A stretch of DNA of 64,000 bases from Corynebacterium casei LMG S-19264 (GTDB lineage: Bacteria; Actinomycetota; Actinomycetes; Mycobacteriales; Mycobacteriaceae), in the NCBI RefSeq assembly GCF_000550785.1, contig NZ_CP004350.1, positions 476,009 to 540,008 on the forward strand. The letters are read 5' to 3'. Positions 54,123 to 62,387 of this stretch are shown here, one piece after another. Made by a program: the position numbers and the translations under genes. Under the pieces are notes generated by a model. The model searched no databases and was not told where the DNA came from. It saw nothing but the letters and a program-made list of their open reading frames with translations. How positions within the stretch are numbered: the first letter of the stretch is position 1; the number at the start of each line of letters is the position of its first letter.

Positions 54123-54668
54123 ATGCAGGACAACAAAAATTCCAACTTTCAAGGCTTGTCCTATCCGCGGCAGCTGGTGGGGAAGAGCCTATTGCTTGCT
54201 AATGCTCAATGGCGTCCCGATGACTCTTGGCACGTCGTGGACTATTCCCGGACGATTGGCCGTGGTGAAGATGACTTCGCGCGGGCGGTCGATAACCTGT
54301 TGTCCTGGCGGGCGCATCGCGCTGCGTGTGTCAGGGTAAAAGGGGAGCCTGAACCAGGGGAGACAGTTCAGCTGTATTTTGGGCCGACGGTATCGCCATG
54401 CCGAATCATCTCTGTTAAGCGCAGTCCACGACGCGTGGATTTGATATATGGAACCATGCATGGGCACATCGAATGCGGCGAAGAAGCCTTCATTATTGAG
54501 CTGGATTCGGATGATGAGGTCATCGGCCGCTGTGTTGCCTTCTCACAGCATTCGTGGTGGTTGGCCAGGCTTTTTAGCGGACCGGCACGCATCGTCCAGC
54601 GATGGGCGACGAAACGTTATGTACGTGGTATGGGTCGTGATTTGGAGAATGTGGTAGTAGGGCGTTAG
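54123..54668 (+). CDS. DUF1990 family protein
   Basis: A 181-residue protein with the DUF1990 pattern: YSRTIGRGEDDFARAVDNLLSWRAH, LIYGTMHGHIECGEEAFIIE, and a C-terminal AFSQHSWWLARLFSGPARIVQRWATKRYVRGM. I chose the ATG at 54123 because GGAGGAG lies 3 bases before it; an upstream frame extension runs through the rplA terminator. The gene sits between rplA and rplJ, an unusual place for an unrelated gene. Function unknown. Confidence 0.85.
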   Translation: MQDNKNSNFQGLSYPRQLVGKSLLLANAQWRPDDSWHVVDYSRTIGRGEDDFARAVDNLLSWRAHRAACVRVKGEPEPGETVQLYFGPTVSPCRIISVKRSPRRVDLIYGTMHGHIECGEEAFIIELDSDDEVIGRCVAFSQHSWWLARLFSGPARIVQRWATKRYVRGMGRDLENVVVGR

Positions 54669-54700
54669 AGTAAGACCCGAAGTTTGGACGAACCCACTTG

Positions 54701-54872
54701 GTTCCAAGTGAAGGTTCGTGCTCAAGTTTCACCGAAGACCGTAGGTTATCTGAAGTATTCGGATCGAAGGACCCCGCACTCATTGGGGCAGCCCACGCAG
54801 GAGACGCTTGTTGCACTCTGGCCATTAGATTGGCTTGATTGTGTGCCTCGTGCTCTTGCACGGGGCTTTTTT
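54701..54872 (+). promoter_or_regulatory. L10 leader with attenuator, upstream of rplJL
   Basis: The 270-base gap before rplJ contains ACCGAAGACCGTAGG and AGCCCACGCAGGAGAC, resembling the ribosomal L10(L7/L12)4 binding leader. It then has a 9-bp stem GCCTCGTGC/GCACGGGGC (54845-54866) with TTTTTT after it. This reads as autoregulation of rplJ-rplL by L10 with a terminator-type stem; boundaries are approximate. Confidence 0.7.
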
Positions 54873-54938
54873 GATGTTTGACATCAGATTGGCTCCGGCG
54901 GAACAAAAGAGATGTTTTGAAAGGAGGCGAGTAAGGAA

Positions 54939-55454
54939 ATGGCAAACCCAAAGAACACTGCGGACTTGGCTGAGCTGAAGGAGAAGATTGCTGAATCTTC
55001 CTCCATCGTTATCACCGAGTACCGTGGCCTGACTGTTGCACAGCTTCAGGAGCTGCGTGGCAACCTGGGCTTTGATGTTAATTACTCCGTCGCCAAGAAC
55101 ACCCTCTTCAAGATCGCTGCCAACGAAGCTGGCATCGAAGGCCTTGATGAACACCTGACCGGCCCAACCGCTATCGCCTTCATTAAGGGCGAAGCAGTCG
55201 ACGCTGCCAAGGTTATGAAGAAGTTCGCCGATGATAACGAGGCTCTCGTTCTCAAGGGCGGCTACATGGACGGCAACGCTTTGTCTGCCGACCAAGTCAA
55301 GGCTATCGCCGACCTGGACAACCGCGAGACCACTCTCGCAAAGCTGGCTGGCGCAATGAAGGGCAACTTGGCAAAGGCTGCAGGCCTGTTCAATGCCCCT
55401 GCTTCTCAGATTGCACGCCTCTCGGCTGCACTTCAGGAGAAGAAGGAAGCTTAA
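54939..55454 (+). CDS. rplJ: 50S ribosomal protein L10
   Basis: A 171-residue stalk base protein that carries L7/L12 dimers. It has N-terminal [34 protein letters not shown], and a C-terminal L7/L12-binding helix ([22 protein letters not shown]). AAAGGAGG precedes the ATG. Confidence 0.98.
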   Translation: MANPKNTADLAELKEKIAESSSIVITEYRGLTVAQLQELRGNLGFDVNYSVAKNTLFKIAANEAGIEGLDEHLTGPTAIAFIKGEAVDAAKVMKKFADDNEALVLKGGYMDGNALSADQVKAIADLDNRETTLAKLAGAMKGNLAKAAGLFNAPASQIARLSAALQEKKEA

Positions 55455-55530
55455 GTCGCGCACCACGTGCGCAACACAATCTACAACATGTCGGATTTAG
55501 AAAAGTTCGACTAAAGAAAGGATGCCTACC

Positions 55531-55914
55531 ATGGCTAAGCTCACCAAGGACGAGCTCATTGAAGCGTTCAAGGAAATGACCCTCATCGAGCTCTCTGAGT
55601 TCGTTAAGGAATTCGAAGAGGTCTTCGACGTAACCGCTGCTGCTCCTGTAGCTGCTGTTGCTGCTGCACCAGGTGCAGAGGCTGCTGCTGAGGAAGAGAA
55701 GGACGAGTTCGACGTTGTCCTGACCGACGCTGGTGCAAAGAAGATCGGCGTTATTAAGGCTGTTCGCGAAATCGTTTCCGGCCTGGGCCTGAAGGAAGCT
55801 AAGGAGCTCGTTGAGGGCGCACCTAAGGCTATCCTCGAAGCTGCAAGCAAGGACGACGCTGAAGCTGCTAAGGCTAAGCTGGAAGAAGCTGGCGCTTCCG
55901 TCGAGCTCAAGTAA
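55531..55914 (+). CDS. rplL: 50S ribosomal protein L7/L12
   Basis: A 127-residue acidic stalk protein. An N-terminal dimerisation helix pair (1-40), an Ala-rich hinge (about 40-60), and the C-terminal factor-binding domain [24 protein letters not shown] are present. I chose MAKLTKDEL, with AAAGG 9 bases upstream, over an ATG three codons earlier. It is 76 bases after rplJ. Confidence 0.98.
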   Translation: MAKLTKDELIEAFKEMTLIELSEFVKEFEEVFDVTAAAPVAAVAAAPGAEAAAEEEKDEFDVVLTDAGAKKIGVIKAVREIVSGLGLKEAKELVEGAPKAILEAASKDDAEAAKAKLEEAGASVELK

Positions 55915-55932
55915 TTTAGAGCTTTACTTCAA

Positions 55933-55983
55933 AAATCCTCCGCCAACCGTTGGTTCACACCGACAGTTGCCGGGGGATTTTTT
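55933..55983 (+). terminator. Terminator of rplJL
   Basis: AAATCCTCCG and CGGGGGATTT (with further pairing CAAC/GTTG inside) form a long stem followed by a T-run. This stops rplJL transcription before the mobile region; rpoB is therefore transcribed separately. Confidence 0.88.
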
Positions 55984-56033
55984 CGATCTCAAGATGAGGG
56001 CGGATTCTAGCTTTCGTTGGTATCCGCCGTGAG

Positions 56034-57464
56034 GGGCTAATGGTCAAAAGGTGTTGTTTTGCGGCGTGTTGTCGTAATGGTCAAAAGGTGTTGGTGGGGG
56101 TTAGCGCATCCGGCCTTTTCTGATTCCCATATTGTGGTTGTAGGCAGTGTCTATGGCGTTGTCTAGGGCTGCTGGACGTCCGTCTTCGTGACCGTTGGTG
56201 GCTTGTTGTTCCTGGTTGGCAAGGGTTGTTGCTTTGGCGAGTGCGTCTTTGCCCCAGTTTTGTTGCCTGGCGATTTCTATGGGATCGCCAGGCAGCTGCG
56301 TATGTAGGTAGAGCCACCAGTCGCAGGCGATTCGTTGGTGTTCATCTCGTAATCCACGGTGGTTGTAGGTCAGGTCTTTGATAGGTGAGTTGATTCCGCC
56401 TTCAAGGCTGTTGGTGGTGCGCTTGATTTCTGTGTCACCAGATTGTTCGGTTAGAAATGTAAATAGGTGCTGATTTTTGGCGAGCTTTTCAAGTTGGTAA
56501 TAGATTCCGCGGTGGGTGTAATGGGTGTACCACCACTGTTTATTGTTTCTTTTGGATGCGGGGATCTGCTCGATGGGAGTGTCTTTGACGTAGGTCTTTT
56601 CGTTGAGTTGGTGACGAAAGGTCTGACCGAATTTATGCAGCTTGATTGTCCATTCTGCGGCTTGGTCGAGTGTGCGTACTTTCAGTAGGTCTTGAGACAG
56701 TCTTCGTAGGGCTTTGCCCATGGCAGAACTAGGATGTAGTCCTGTTGCGCGTTGGATGTTGCGTTTGATGTGGACGAGGCATCGCTGAATTTTTGTGTCT
56801 GGCCAGATAGTTTGAAGGGCTTTGTGGGTGCCGTGATGGCCGTCGATGGTGACTATGCGTGGTGGGGCCATAGTGTCAAGGAGTCGGGAGTATGACCAGG
56901 AGTCTTCGGTGTGGCACCAAAACCATGAAATAACGTGGTTGATATCGGCTGCTACGAGCAGGCATTTTGTGTTGAAGTAGGTGCCGTCGATAAAGACTTG
57001 GTCATAGACGCGTTGCCGATCAACGGGTACGGGTGGCTGGATGTACCAGAAGCATCGGAATCGTCTTTGCAATGTTGACAGGCTAATGCTGTGTTGCTGT
57101 GCTGTGTATTTGAGTGAGTGTCCGTTGATAAGCCAATGGATGAATACGGCGAACCACTTGGCGTGTGTTGCGTTGTCGTTTGTATCGCGGGTAAAGGTGT
57201 GGCGACAGGTTTTACAGCGATATCGTTGGCGTTTGCCACGGGTAGTTCCATGTTTGATGCTGGGTTCGCCGCAGGCGGGGCATGAGGGGGATCTGTTGCT
57301 CATCCTCATATTTTGGACAGGGCGTGTAGCACACTCAGGCGCGGACGCCTGCATTTCCGCCCGATTCCGTAGCTACCGCCCCTGAGGAGAGCAACAATCC
57401 ATGGTTACGGCAGCTCAGGTATCAGAAATGGACTATTTTACCAACACCTTTTGACCATTAGCCC
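56034..57464 (-). mobile_element. IS1249-like insertion sequence (IS256 family), complete
   Basis: The 1431-base element is bounded by perfect 23-bp inverted repeats (56034-56056 and 57442-57464) beginning GGGCTAATGGTCAAAAGG. It is flanked by 8-bp target duplications GCCGTGAG (56026-56033 and 57465-57472), the duplication length usual for IS256-family elements. It carries one intact transposase gene on the minus strand. A second copy of 19 bases of the terminal repeat lies inside the left end at 56075-56093. It inserted in the last codons of tetR. Confidence 0.93.
56101..57303 (-). CDS. IS1249-type transposase
   Basis: A 400-residue DDE transposase. The N-terminal zinc ribbon CPACGEPS...YRCKTCRHTF is followed by an HTH-like part and a catalytic core with VFIDGTYFN, VTIDGHHGTHKAL and TNSLEGGIN, supplying the DDE residues. 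An ATG two codons upstream (57309) could also be the start. The frame is intact, so the element may be active. Confidence 0.9.
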   Translation of the reverse strand: MSNRSPSCPACGEPSIKHGTTRGKRQRYRCKTCRHTFTRDTNDNATHAKWFAVFIHWLINGHSLKYTAQQHSISLSTLQRRFRCFWYIQPPVPVDRQRVYDQVFIDGTYFNTKCLLVAADINHVISWFWCHTEDSWSYSRLLDTMAPPRIVTIDGHHGTHKALQTIWPDTKIQRCLVHIKRNIQRATGLHPSSAMGKALRRLSQDLLKVRTLDQAAEWTIKLHKFGQTFRHQLNEKTYVKDTPIEQIPASKRNNKQWWYTHYTHRGIYYQLEKLAKNQHLFTFLTEQSGDTEIKRTTNSLEGGINSPIKDLTYNHRGLRDEHQRIACDWWLYLHTQLPGDPIEIARQQNWGKDALAKATTLANQEQQATNGHEDGRPAALDNAIDTAYNHNMGIRKGRMR

Positions 57465-58030
57465 GCCGTGAGAAGCTTGCGGGCGGTATCCAAGGTTCTG
57501 ATAGCCTGCGAACGGTCAATACGCACCAACGTGAAGCTGCTAATCGTCATCGCGGTTATGGCGTCAACAAGGCGGGACTGGGCGGGGGAATCCAGATGCG
57601 GTTTGGCGGCGCGTACGCCCGCGGTAACGGCGCTGCGAAGCTCTTCTAGGTAGTTGGTGATAACGCGGCAGACTTCCGGGTCGTGGGCCAAAGTGGTGCC
57701 TGTTGCATTGACGAGTAGACAGCCGGGGGCTGACTCCAATTTTTCGAAGGCTTTGCTCAAACCCGAGAGATAGTCGGATAGGGCAGTAGGTTCAACGCTT
57801 TCCTGAGTGAGAGGTCGAAGACGGGGGCGTACGACCTCGTCGAGGTAGTTGTCCACGGCGGCATCGAATAGCCCGCGCTTGGAGCCGAAGCTGTTGTAAA
57901 TGCTGGAGCGATTGAGTCCCGTCGCTTTTTCCAACGTGGGCAGTGCTGTTTCGGCGTAGCCTTCGCGCCAAAACACATCGCGTGCTGCGCGGATGACCGT
58001 TTCTCTATCGAATGCGGCAGTGCGTGTCAT
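57458..58030 (-). CDS. TetR-family regulator, C-terminus altered by IS insertion
   Basis: A 190-residue repressor. The N-terminal TetR HTH (about 8-55) has ATGLNRSSIYNSFGSKRGLFDAAV, and the ligand/dimer domain follows. The last codon and stop come from the IS terminal repeat. Joining the flanks at the target duplication restores an ancestral end ...LLTADTNES-stop instead of the present ...LLTAG-stop, so only five residues were replaced by one. Function is probably kept. It is divergent from the DUF1304 gene across tandem palindromes that are its likely operators. Confidence 0.93.
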   Translation of the reverse strand: MTRTAAFDRETVIRAARDVFWREGYAETALPTLEKATGLNRSSIYNSFGSKRGLFDAAVDNYLDEVVRPRLRPLTQESVEPTALSDYLSGLSKAFEKLESAPGCLLVNATGTTLAHDPEVCRVITNYLEELRSAVTAGVRAAKPHLDSPAQSRLVDAITAMTISSFTLVRIDRSQAIRTLDTARKLLTAG

Positions 58031-58054
58031 GAGAGATTCCCTTCTCGCCGTTGC

Positions 58055-58095
58055 TGAACCGTTCGTTTCAGTATATATTTGAACCGTTCAGTTCA
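58055..58095. promoter_or_regulatory. Tandem TetR operators between tetR and DUF1304 gene
   Basis: Two 16-bp sites, TGAACCGTTCGTTTCA (58055-58070) and TGAACCGTTCAGTTCA (58080-58095), start 25 bases apart. The second is a TGAAC-N6-GTTCA inverted repeat; the first is the same with one arm weaker. A TATATATT stretch between them looks like a -10 region, so binding would block both divergent promoters. Confidence 0.72.
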
Positions 58096-58139
58096 AAAAG
58101 CGGCGCTGGAATCGTCGCACACTTCAGAAAGATCGCGAC

Positions 58140-58544
58140 ATGCTGATTGCAGCTTCCATCCTCACAGGGTTCGCCGCCCTCATCCACGTCTATATCTTCT
58201 ATATGGAGTCACTCGCGTGGACCAGCAAACGAACTCGTGCCACCTTCGGGCTCACCGAAGAGCAAGCACGCAGCACGCAGGAGATGGCTTTCAATCAAGG
58301 GTTTTACAATCTCTTCCTTGCCATCGCGGTCTTTGTCGGCTTGGTCTATCTAGCCCTGGGCAACCAGGCTGTTGGTGCAACGTTACTGTTTGTCGGCGCC
58401 GGTTCCATGGTCGCCGCTGCTGTAGTTCTGTTCATCTTTAGTGCTGATAAGCGCGCTGCCGCATTGAAACAGGGAGTGATTCCAGCACTTGGGCTCATAG
58501 CCTTGGTGCTCGCGCTTGGAGAGTGTCTAATGGTTTGTGTGTGA
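58140..58544 (+). CDS. DUF1304 family membrane protein, C-terminus altered by IS insertion
   Basis: A 134-residue protein with four membrane helices and the DUF1304 pattern (LIHVYIFYMESLAWTS, ELAFNQG-like EMAFNQGFYNLFLA). The last eight residues, GECLMVCV, are encoded by the left end of an IS256-family element. Removing the element and one target copy restores ...LVLALAL-stop. The family has no settled function. Before insertion the next gene would have been the MDR oxidoreductase about 50 bases on. Confidence 0.9.
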   Translation: MLIAASILTGFAALIHVYIFYMESLAWTSKRTRATFGLTEEQARSTQEMAFNQGFYNLFLAIAVFVGLVYLALGNQAVGATLLFVGAGSMVAAAVVLFIFSADKRAAALKQGVIPALGLIALVLALGECLMVCV

Positions 58545-59028
58545 GGGGTTTCCCTTACATGAAGGAGATAAACCATAATGGATTCTGTGGCGAAACGAGA
58601 TCCGGAAGATTCCGCGAAGATTAAAGCGATCGAGCAGAAACTGCTCGCGAACCCGGAGATATCCAAGCTCATTGACGAGCTGGGAACCACAGCAACGGAC
58701 GCCAACGACCTAGTCCGGGGATTACTGCAAGCTTCGGTCACCCGTGGCTTGGAAGCCGAAATGGATGCCCACCTGGGTTATTCCAAAGGCGATCGTGAGA
58801 CCAAAGCGGCCGGTGGTGGCGATAATTATCGCAACGGATCCTATGTCAAAAAGGTTGATTCGAACTACGGCCCGGTCGATGTCACCGTCCCACGTGATCG
58901 GCAGGGCACGTTCTTGCCCACGATGGTGCCGAAAGGCTCACGCAGGTTAACCGATGTCGATGACATGATCATCAGTTTGTATGCCGGTGGCAGGGCCTGA
59001 CCCCCGGAAAGTAGACACAGGGATTTAA

Positions 59029-59928
59029 TCAAGAAGCACGTTTGAGTGTAGCTTCATTGTGCCGCTCAAACACGTTTGGTGCGAGGTGATTACACCACGA
59101 GTGCCTTCGCATCGTGTTGTACCTGGTGCACCACCGGAACACCTCCCTCCGACACACCAGCTGGTTAGTGAATGTTTTAGAATCTTGCAGCACTTCACGC
59201 TTCATTGAGGCGTTAAACGATTCAGCTAAGGCGTTATCTGCGCTGGTTCCAATTGCTCCCATCGACTGTTTCACCCCAAGTAGCGTGCATGTCTGCTGGA
59301 ATGCTTGCGAGGTATAAACACTGCCGTGATCCGAGTGAAATATTGCCCCTTTAAGGCTGCCTCGCTGGCCTTTGGCAGCTGTAAGGGCATCTTGAACCAA
59401 GCTAGTGCGCATGTGATCCGCAATCGCGAAACCGATTAGCCTGCGTGAATAGCAGTCAATCACGGTAGCCAGGTACATATTTGCCCCACCGTCAATCGGC
59501 AAATACGTAATGTCACCGACATAGAGCTGATTTGGCTTGTCGGCAGTGAACTTCCGTCCGACTAGGTCCGGAAACACTGGTTTTTTCTTATCCGAAACAG
59601 TCGTGGTGACTTTGCGTTTTTTCGTGAACCCAAACAATTTCATTGACCTCATCACCCGTGCGACCCGTTTATGGTTGACAGGTCTATCTTTTGGATTGTC
59701 GTTGAGTTCTGCCGTGACGCGTTTGGCGCCGTAGCAGCCCTTTTCTGCGGCGAACACGGCCTTGACTTTCGCGCCGAGGATAGCATCGCTAAACAAGCGT
59801 TTCTTGCGCTTGGCTGCACTAGATTTCCATTTGTAATACGAGGAACGATTCAACGTCAGAACTTCACATAACCGCTTAACCGGGTAGGTTTTTCGCGCGT
59901 CGTCAACGAACCGGAAGCGGATCACCAA
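59029..59928 (-). CDS. IS3-family transposase OrfB (integrase core)
   Basis: A roughly 299-residue integrase. The HTH_21-like N-terminal part (SSYYKWKSSAAKRKKR) precedes a DDE core with YVGDITYLP, FHSDHGSVYTS and NALAESFNASMKRE. It overlaps the end of orfA by 7 bases in another frame, so it is probably expressed as an OrfAB fusion by -1 frameshifting or by reinitiation at TTG/GTG. It is intact. Confidence 0.92.
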   Translation of the reverse strand: MVIRFRFVDDARKTYPVKRLCEVLTLNRSSYYKWKSSAAKRKKRLFSDAILGAKVKAVFAAEKGCYGAKRVTAELNDNPKDRPVNHKRVARVMRSMKLFGFTKKRKVTTTVSDKKKPVFPDLVGRKFTADKPNQLYVGDITYLPIDGGANMYLATVIDCYSRRLIGFAIADHMRTSLVQDALTAAKGQRGSLKGAIFHSDHGSVYTSQAFQQTCTLLGVKQSMGAIGTSADNALAESFNASMKREVLQDSKTFTNQLVCRREVFRWCTRYNTMRRHSWCNHLAPNVFERHNEATLKRAS

Positions 59929-60230
59929 TTCGTCTCTTCCGCGAAATATTTAGCAGCCTTTTGCAAAATATCGCGCTCTTCTTGCAAGCGTTTAACTTGG
60001 CGTTCAAGCTGCCGGATCCGCTCGGTGTCGGTGACCGAGGCCGACGAGGAAGAATCCGGGGTAATGATCGTGGTGCGCGCGGCCGTCCCGTACCTTTTGA
60101 CCCAGTTATGCAAGGTAGCGCGGTTGATCCCGAGATCAGTGGCAATAGTGGTCAATGAAGCACCCGAGGAATTCTCATAGAGTGCGACAGCATCACGCTT
60201 GAACTCTTCGGTATAGGTCTTGCTTGGCAT
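59922..60230 (-). CDS. IS3-family transposase OrfA (helix-turn-helix)
   Basis: A 102-residue HTH protein: KTYTEEFKRDAVALYENS, then LGINRATLHNWVKRYG, and a C-terminal leucine-zipper-like coil RIRQLERQVKRLQEERDILQKA. The start MPSKTY is chosen over an upstream in-frame codon that would add nine residues overlapping the terminal region. It is intact. Confidence 0.9.
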   Translation of the reverse strand: MPSKTYTEEFKRDAVALYENSSGASLTTIATDLGINRATLHNWVKRYGTAARTTIITPDSSSSASVTDTERIRQLERQVKRLQEERDILQKAAKYFAEETNW

Positions 60231-61335
60231 AGTGAGGAGATTACCTTTCAGTCCCACGTTGATGGGATATTAGGTGTCTACCAAACAGGGGTCAGTGCCG
60301 CATGACAGTGCGCGATATCCAGCATCATATGGCCACGGCCATGAGGGTTGATATCTCGCATGAAACGATTTCCGCAGTGACTGATGCGGTGCTAGATGAA
60401 GTCATGATCTGGCAAAACCGTCAGCTAGACGAGTTCTACCCCGTAATTTTCTTAGATGCCCTGCGTATCAAAGTTCGCGACGGTGGACGAGTAGTTAACA
60501 AGTCCGCCTTTTTGGCTATCGGCGTGGATATGGACGGGATCAAACACATCCTGGGTATCTGGTTGGCGAAAGAAGAAGGCGCCTCCTTCTGGGCTCATGT
60601 GTGCGCGAACCTGGCAAGCCGTGGAGTCCAGGACGTGTTTATTGTCTGCTGCGATGGTTTGAAAGGCCTGCCGGAAGCGGTGGAAGCAACGTGGCCGGAT
60701 TCGATGGTGCAGACCTGTGTGGTGCATTTGATTCGTGCAGCAAACCGGTGGGTGGCCTATGGCGATCGTAAGACCGTATCTGCGGCGTTGAAGAAGGTGT
60801 ATACCGCGCCTGAAGAGGCAACCGCACGTGCAGCGTTGGATGAATTCGCCGACTCAGAACTGGGCCAGAAATATCCCCAATCAGTCAAGGTCTGGACGGA
60901 TGCGTGGGAGCGTTTCGTGCCGTTTCTGCAGTTCCCGCCGATGGCCAGAAAGGTCATCTATACGACAAACTCGATTGAGTCGATGAATAACGAGCTGCGT
61001 AAAGCTACCCGTAACCGCGTGCAATTTACCAATGATGATTCCGCGATTAAGACGCTGTGGTTGATGATCTGCAATATTGAGGATAAACGCGCGGCTAAAC
61101 GCGCAAAACAGGGCAAGAAAGCTGCTGCTACCAGCGGAAGACTCATCGAAGGCAGAAAGGTCACCAACTGGAAACAAGCCATCAACCAAATGGCCGTGGC
61201 CTACCCCGAACGATTCACCAACTACCTATAAATCACTAACCCCGAAAGCCCCACACACAAAATACTTGACACGCTCCGCGCTTGCGCTTTAACTCAGCAG
61301 AAAATACCACCCAGCTTTTAAAAGAAGGTCCCATA

Positions 61336-62349
61336 ATGTCCAACATCACAAGCATCCACATCCAACTCATCAACCGCCCCAACGGATGGCCAACGCATGA
61401 TGATTTCCGCGTGGAGTCAGTTGAGTACGGTGAGCTTGAGCCGGGACAAGTTCGCGTTCGCAATGAGTTTGTATCGGTTGATCCGTATATGCGTGGGCGC
61501 ATGAATGACACCCGCAGCTATGTTGCGCCATTCGCGCTCGGGGAGACCATTACCGGTGGCGCGGTTGGCCGCGTGGTCGAGTCGGCATCGGACTCCCTGC
61601 ACATTGGCACCGCGGTATTGCATCAGCATGGCTGGAGCGATGTCATTCAAGCAGACGCGGAAACCTTCCGCCCAGTGCCTGATATCGAAGGTGTTCCGCT
61701 GTCAGTGCACCTTCACATTTTGGGTATGACGGGGCTTACCGCTTATGTTGGTCTGACGGCTATTGCCGGGCTGAAAGAAGGTGACACGGTGTTTGTCTCC
61801 GGCGCGGCAGGGGCTGTGGGCACAGCCGCTGGCCAGATTGCCAAGCTACTGGGTGCCGGGCGCGTTATTGGCTCAGCAGGTTCGGCTGAAAAGGTTGCAT
61901 TGCTAACGGAGAAGTACGGCTATGACGAGGCCTTTAATTACAAGGAAGTCAACGTCCGGGAGCAACTGGCCGTTGTAGCGCCAGAAGGCGTGGATGTGTA
62001 CTTCGATAACGTCGGTGGGGACCACCTGGAAGCAGCTCTCGATGTCATGAAAGACGGCGGGCGCATTGCTCTGTGTGGCGCCATTGCGGGGTATAACTCC
62101 ACCGACCGCACGCCAGGTCCGGACAATATGGCCAACATCATCACGCGTGGGCTAAAGCTTGAGGGATTTACCCTGGCCAACTATCTGCACCTGGCGCCGG
62201 AATTCCGTGAGAAGATGACGCCATGGTTTGCAGAGGGCCAGATTGCCTACGATGAGACGGTTGTTGATGGCATTGAGAATACTGTCGATGCCTTCCTTGA
62301 CATGATGTGGGGCGCTAACACCGGCAAGATGCTGGTCCGCGTCATCTAG
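61336..62349 (+). CDS. NADP-dependent medium-chain oxidoreductase (zinc-free MDR, leukotriene/2-alkenal reductase type)
   Basis: A 337-residue MDR enzyme without zinc ligands. The N-terminal GroES-like domain has FVSVDPYMRGRMND; the Rossmann domain has VFVSGAAGAVGTAAGQIAKLLGA, then VDVYFDNVGGDHLEAALDVM. The family reduces alkenals, prostaglandin-like ketones or quinones with NADPH. The ATG at 61336 has AGAAGG upstream. In the ancestral order it follows the DUF1304 gene directly, so it was probably under the same TetR control; the insertions now separate them. Confidence 0.9.
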   Translation: MSNITSIHIQLINRPNGWPTHDDFRVESVEYGELEPGQVRVRNEFVSVDPYMRGRMNDTRSYVAPFALGETITGGAVGRVVESASDSLHIGTAVLHQHGWSDVIQADAETFRPVPDIEGVPLSVHLHILGMTGLTAYVGLTAIAGLKEGDTVFVSGAAGAVGTAAGQIAKLLGAGRVIGSAGSAEKVALLTEKYGYDEAFNYKEVNVREQLAVVAPEGVDVYFDNVGGDHLEAALDVMKDGGRIALCGAIAGYNSTDRTPGPDNMANIITRGLKLEGFTLANYLHLAPEFREKMTPWFAEGQIAYDETVVDGIENTVDAFLDMMWGANTGKMLVRVI

Positions 62350-62387
62350 GTCCCTTTAATTACCGTAGAGCTTAGGAGCTGCAAGCT

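Larger units (their letters stand above)
58993..60299 (-). mobile_element. IS3-family insertion sequence, complete
   Basis: A 1307-base element inside the IS256-family transposase. Imperfect terminal repeats match over about 26 bases (left GGGCCTGACCCC, right complement GGCACTGACCCC, then shared GTAGACAC). They are flanked by the 3-base duplication GCA (58990-58992 and 60300-60302), typical of IS3. It carries overlapping orfA and orfB on the minus strand. Confidence 0.92.
58578..61231 (+). pseudogene. IS256-family transposase, interrupted
   Basis: The N-terminal part 58578-58992 (MDSVAKRDPEDSAK... to SLYAGG) and the C-terminal part 60303-61231 (TVRDIQHHMATAM... to ERFTNYL) join in frame across a 3-base duplication, giving a 447-residue transposase when the insert is removed. 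The catalytic region includes VIFLDALRIKVRD, VCCDGLKGLPEA and TTNSIESMNNELRK. As it stands the N-terminal frame stops two codons after the junction, so this copy is inactive unless complemented. Confidence 0.92.
58519..61276 (+). mobile_element. IS256-family element split by an IS3-family element
   Basis: Ends GAGAGTGTC (58519-58527) and GACACGCTC (61268-61276) are imperfect inverted repeats that extend over about 25 bases (shared TTTGTGTGTG). They are flanked by 8-bp duplications CGCGCTTG (58511-58518 and 61277-61284). Without the inner element it would be about 1448 bases. It carries one transposase gene on the plus strand, interrupted after codon 138. Confidence 0.92.
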
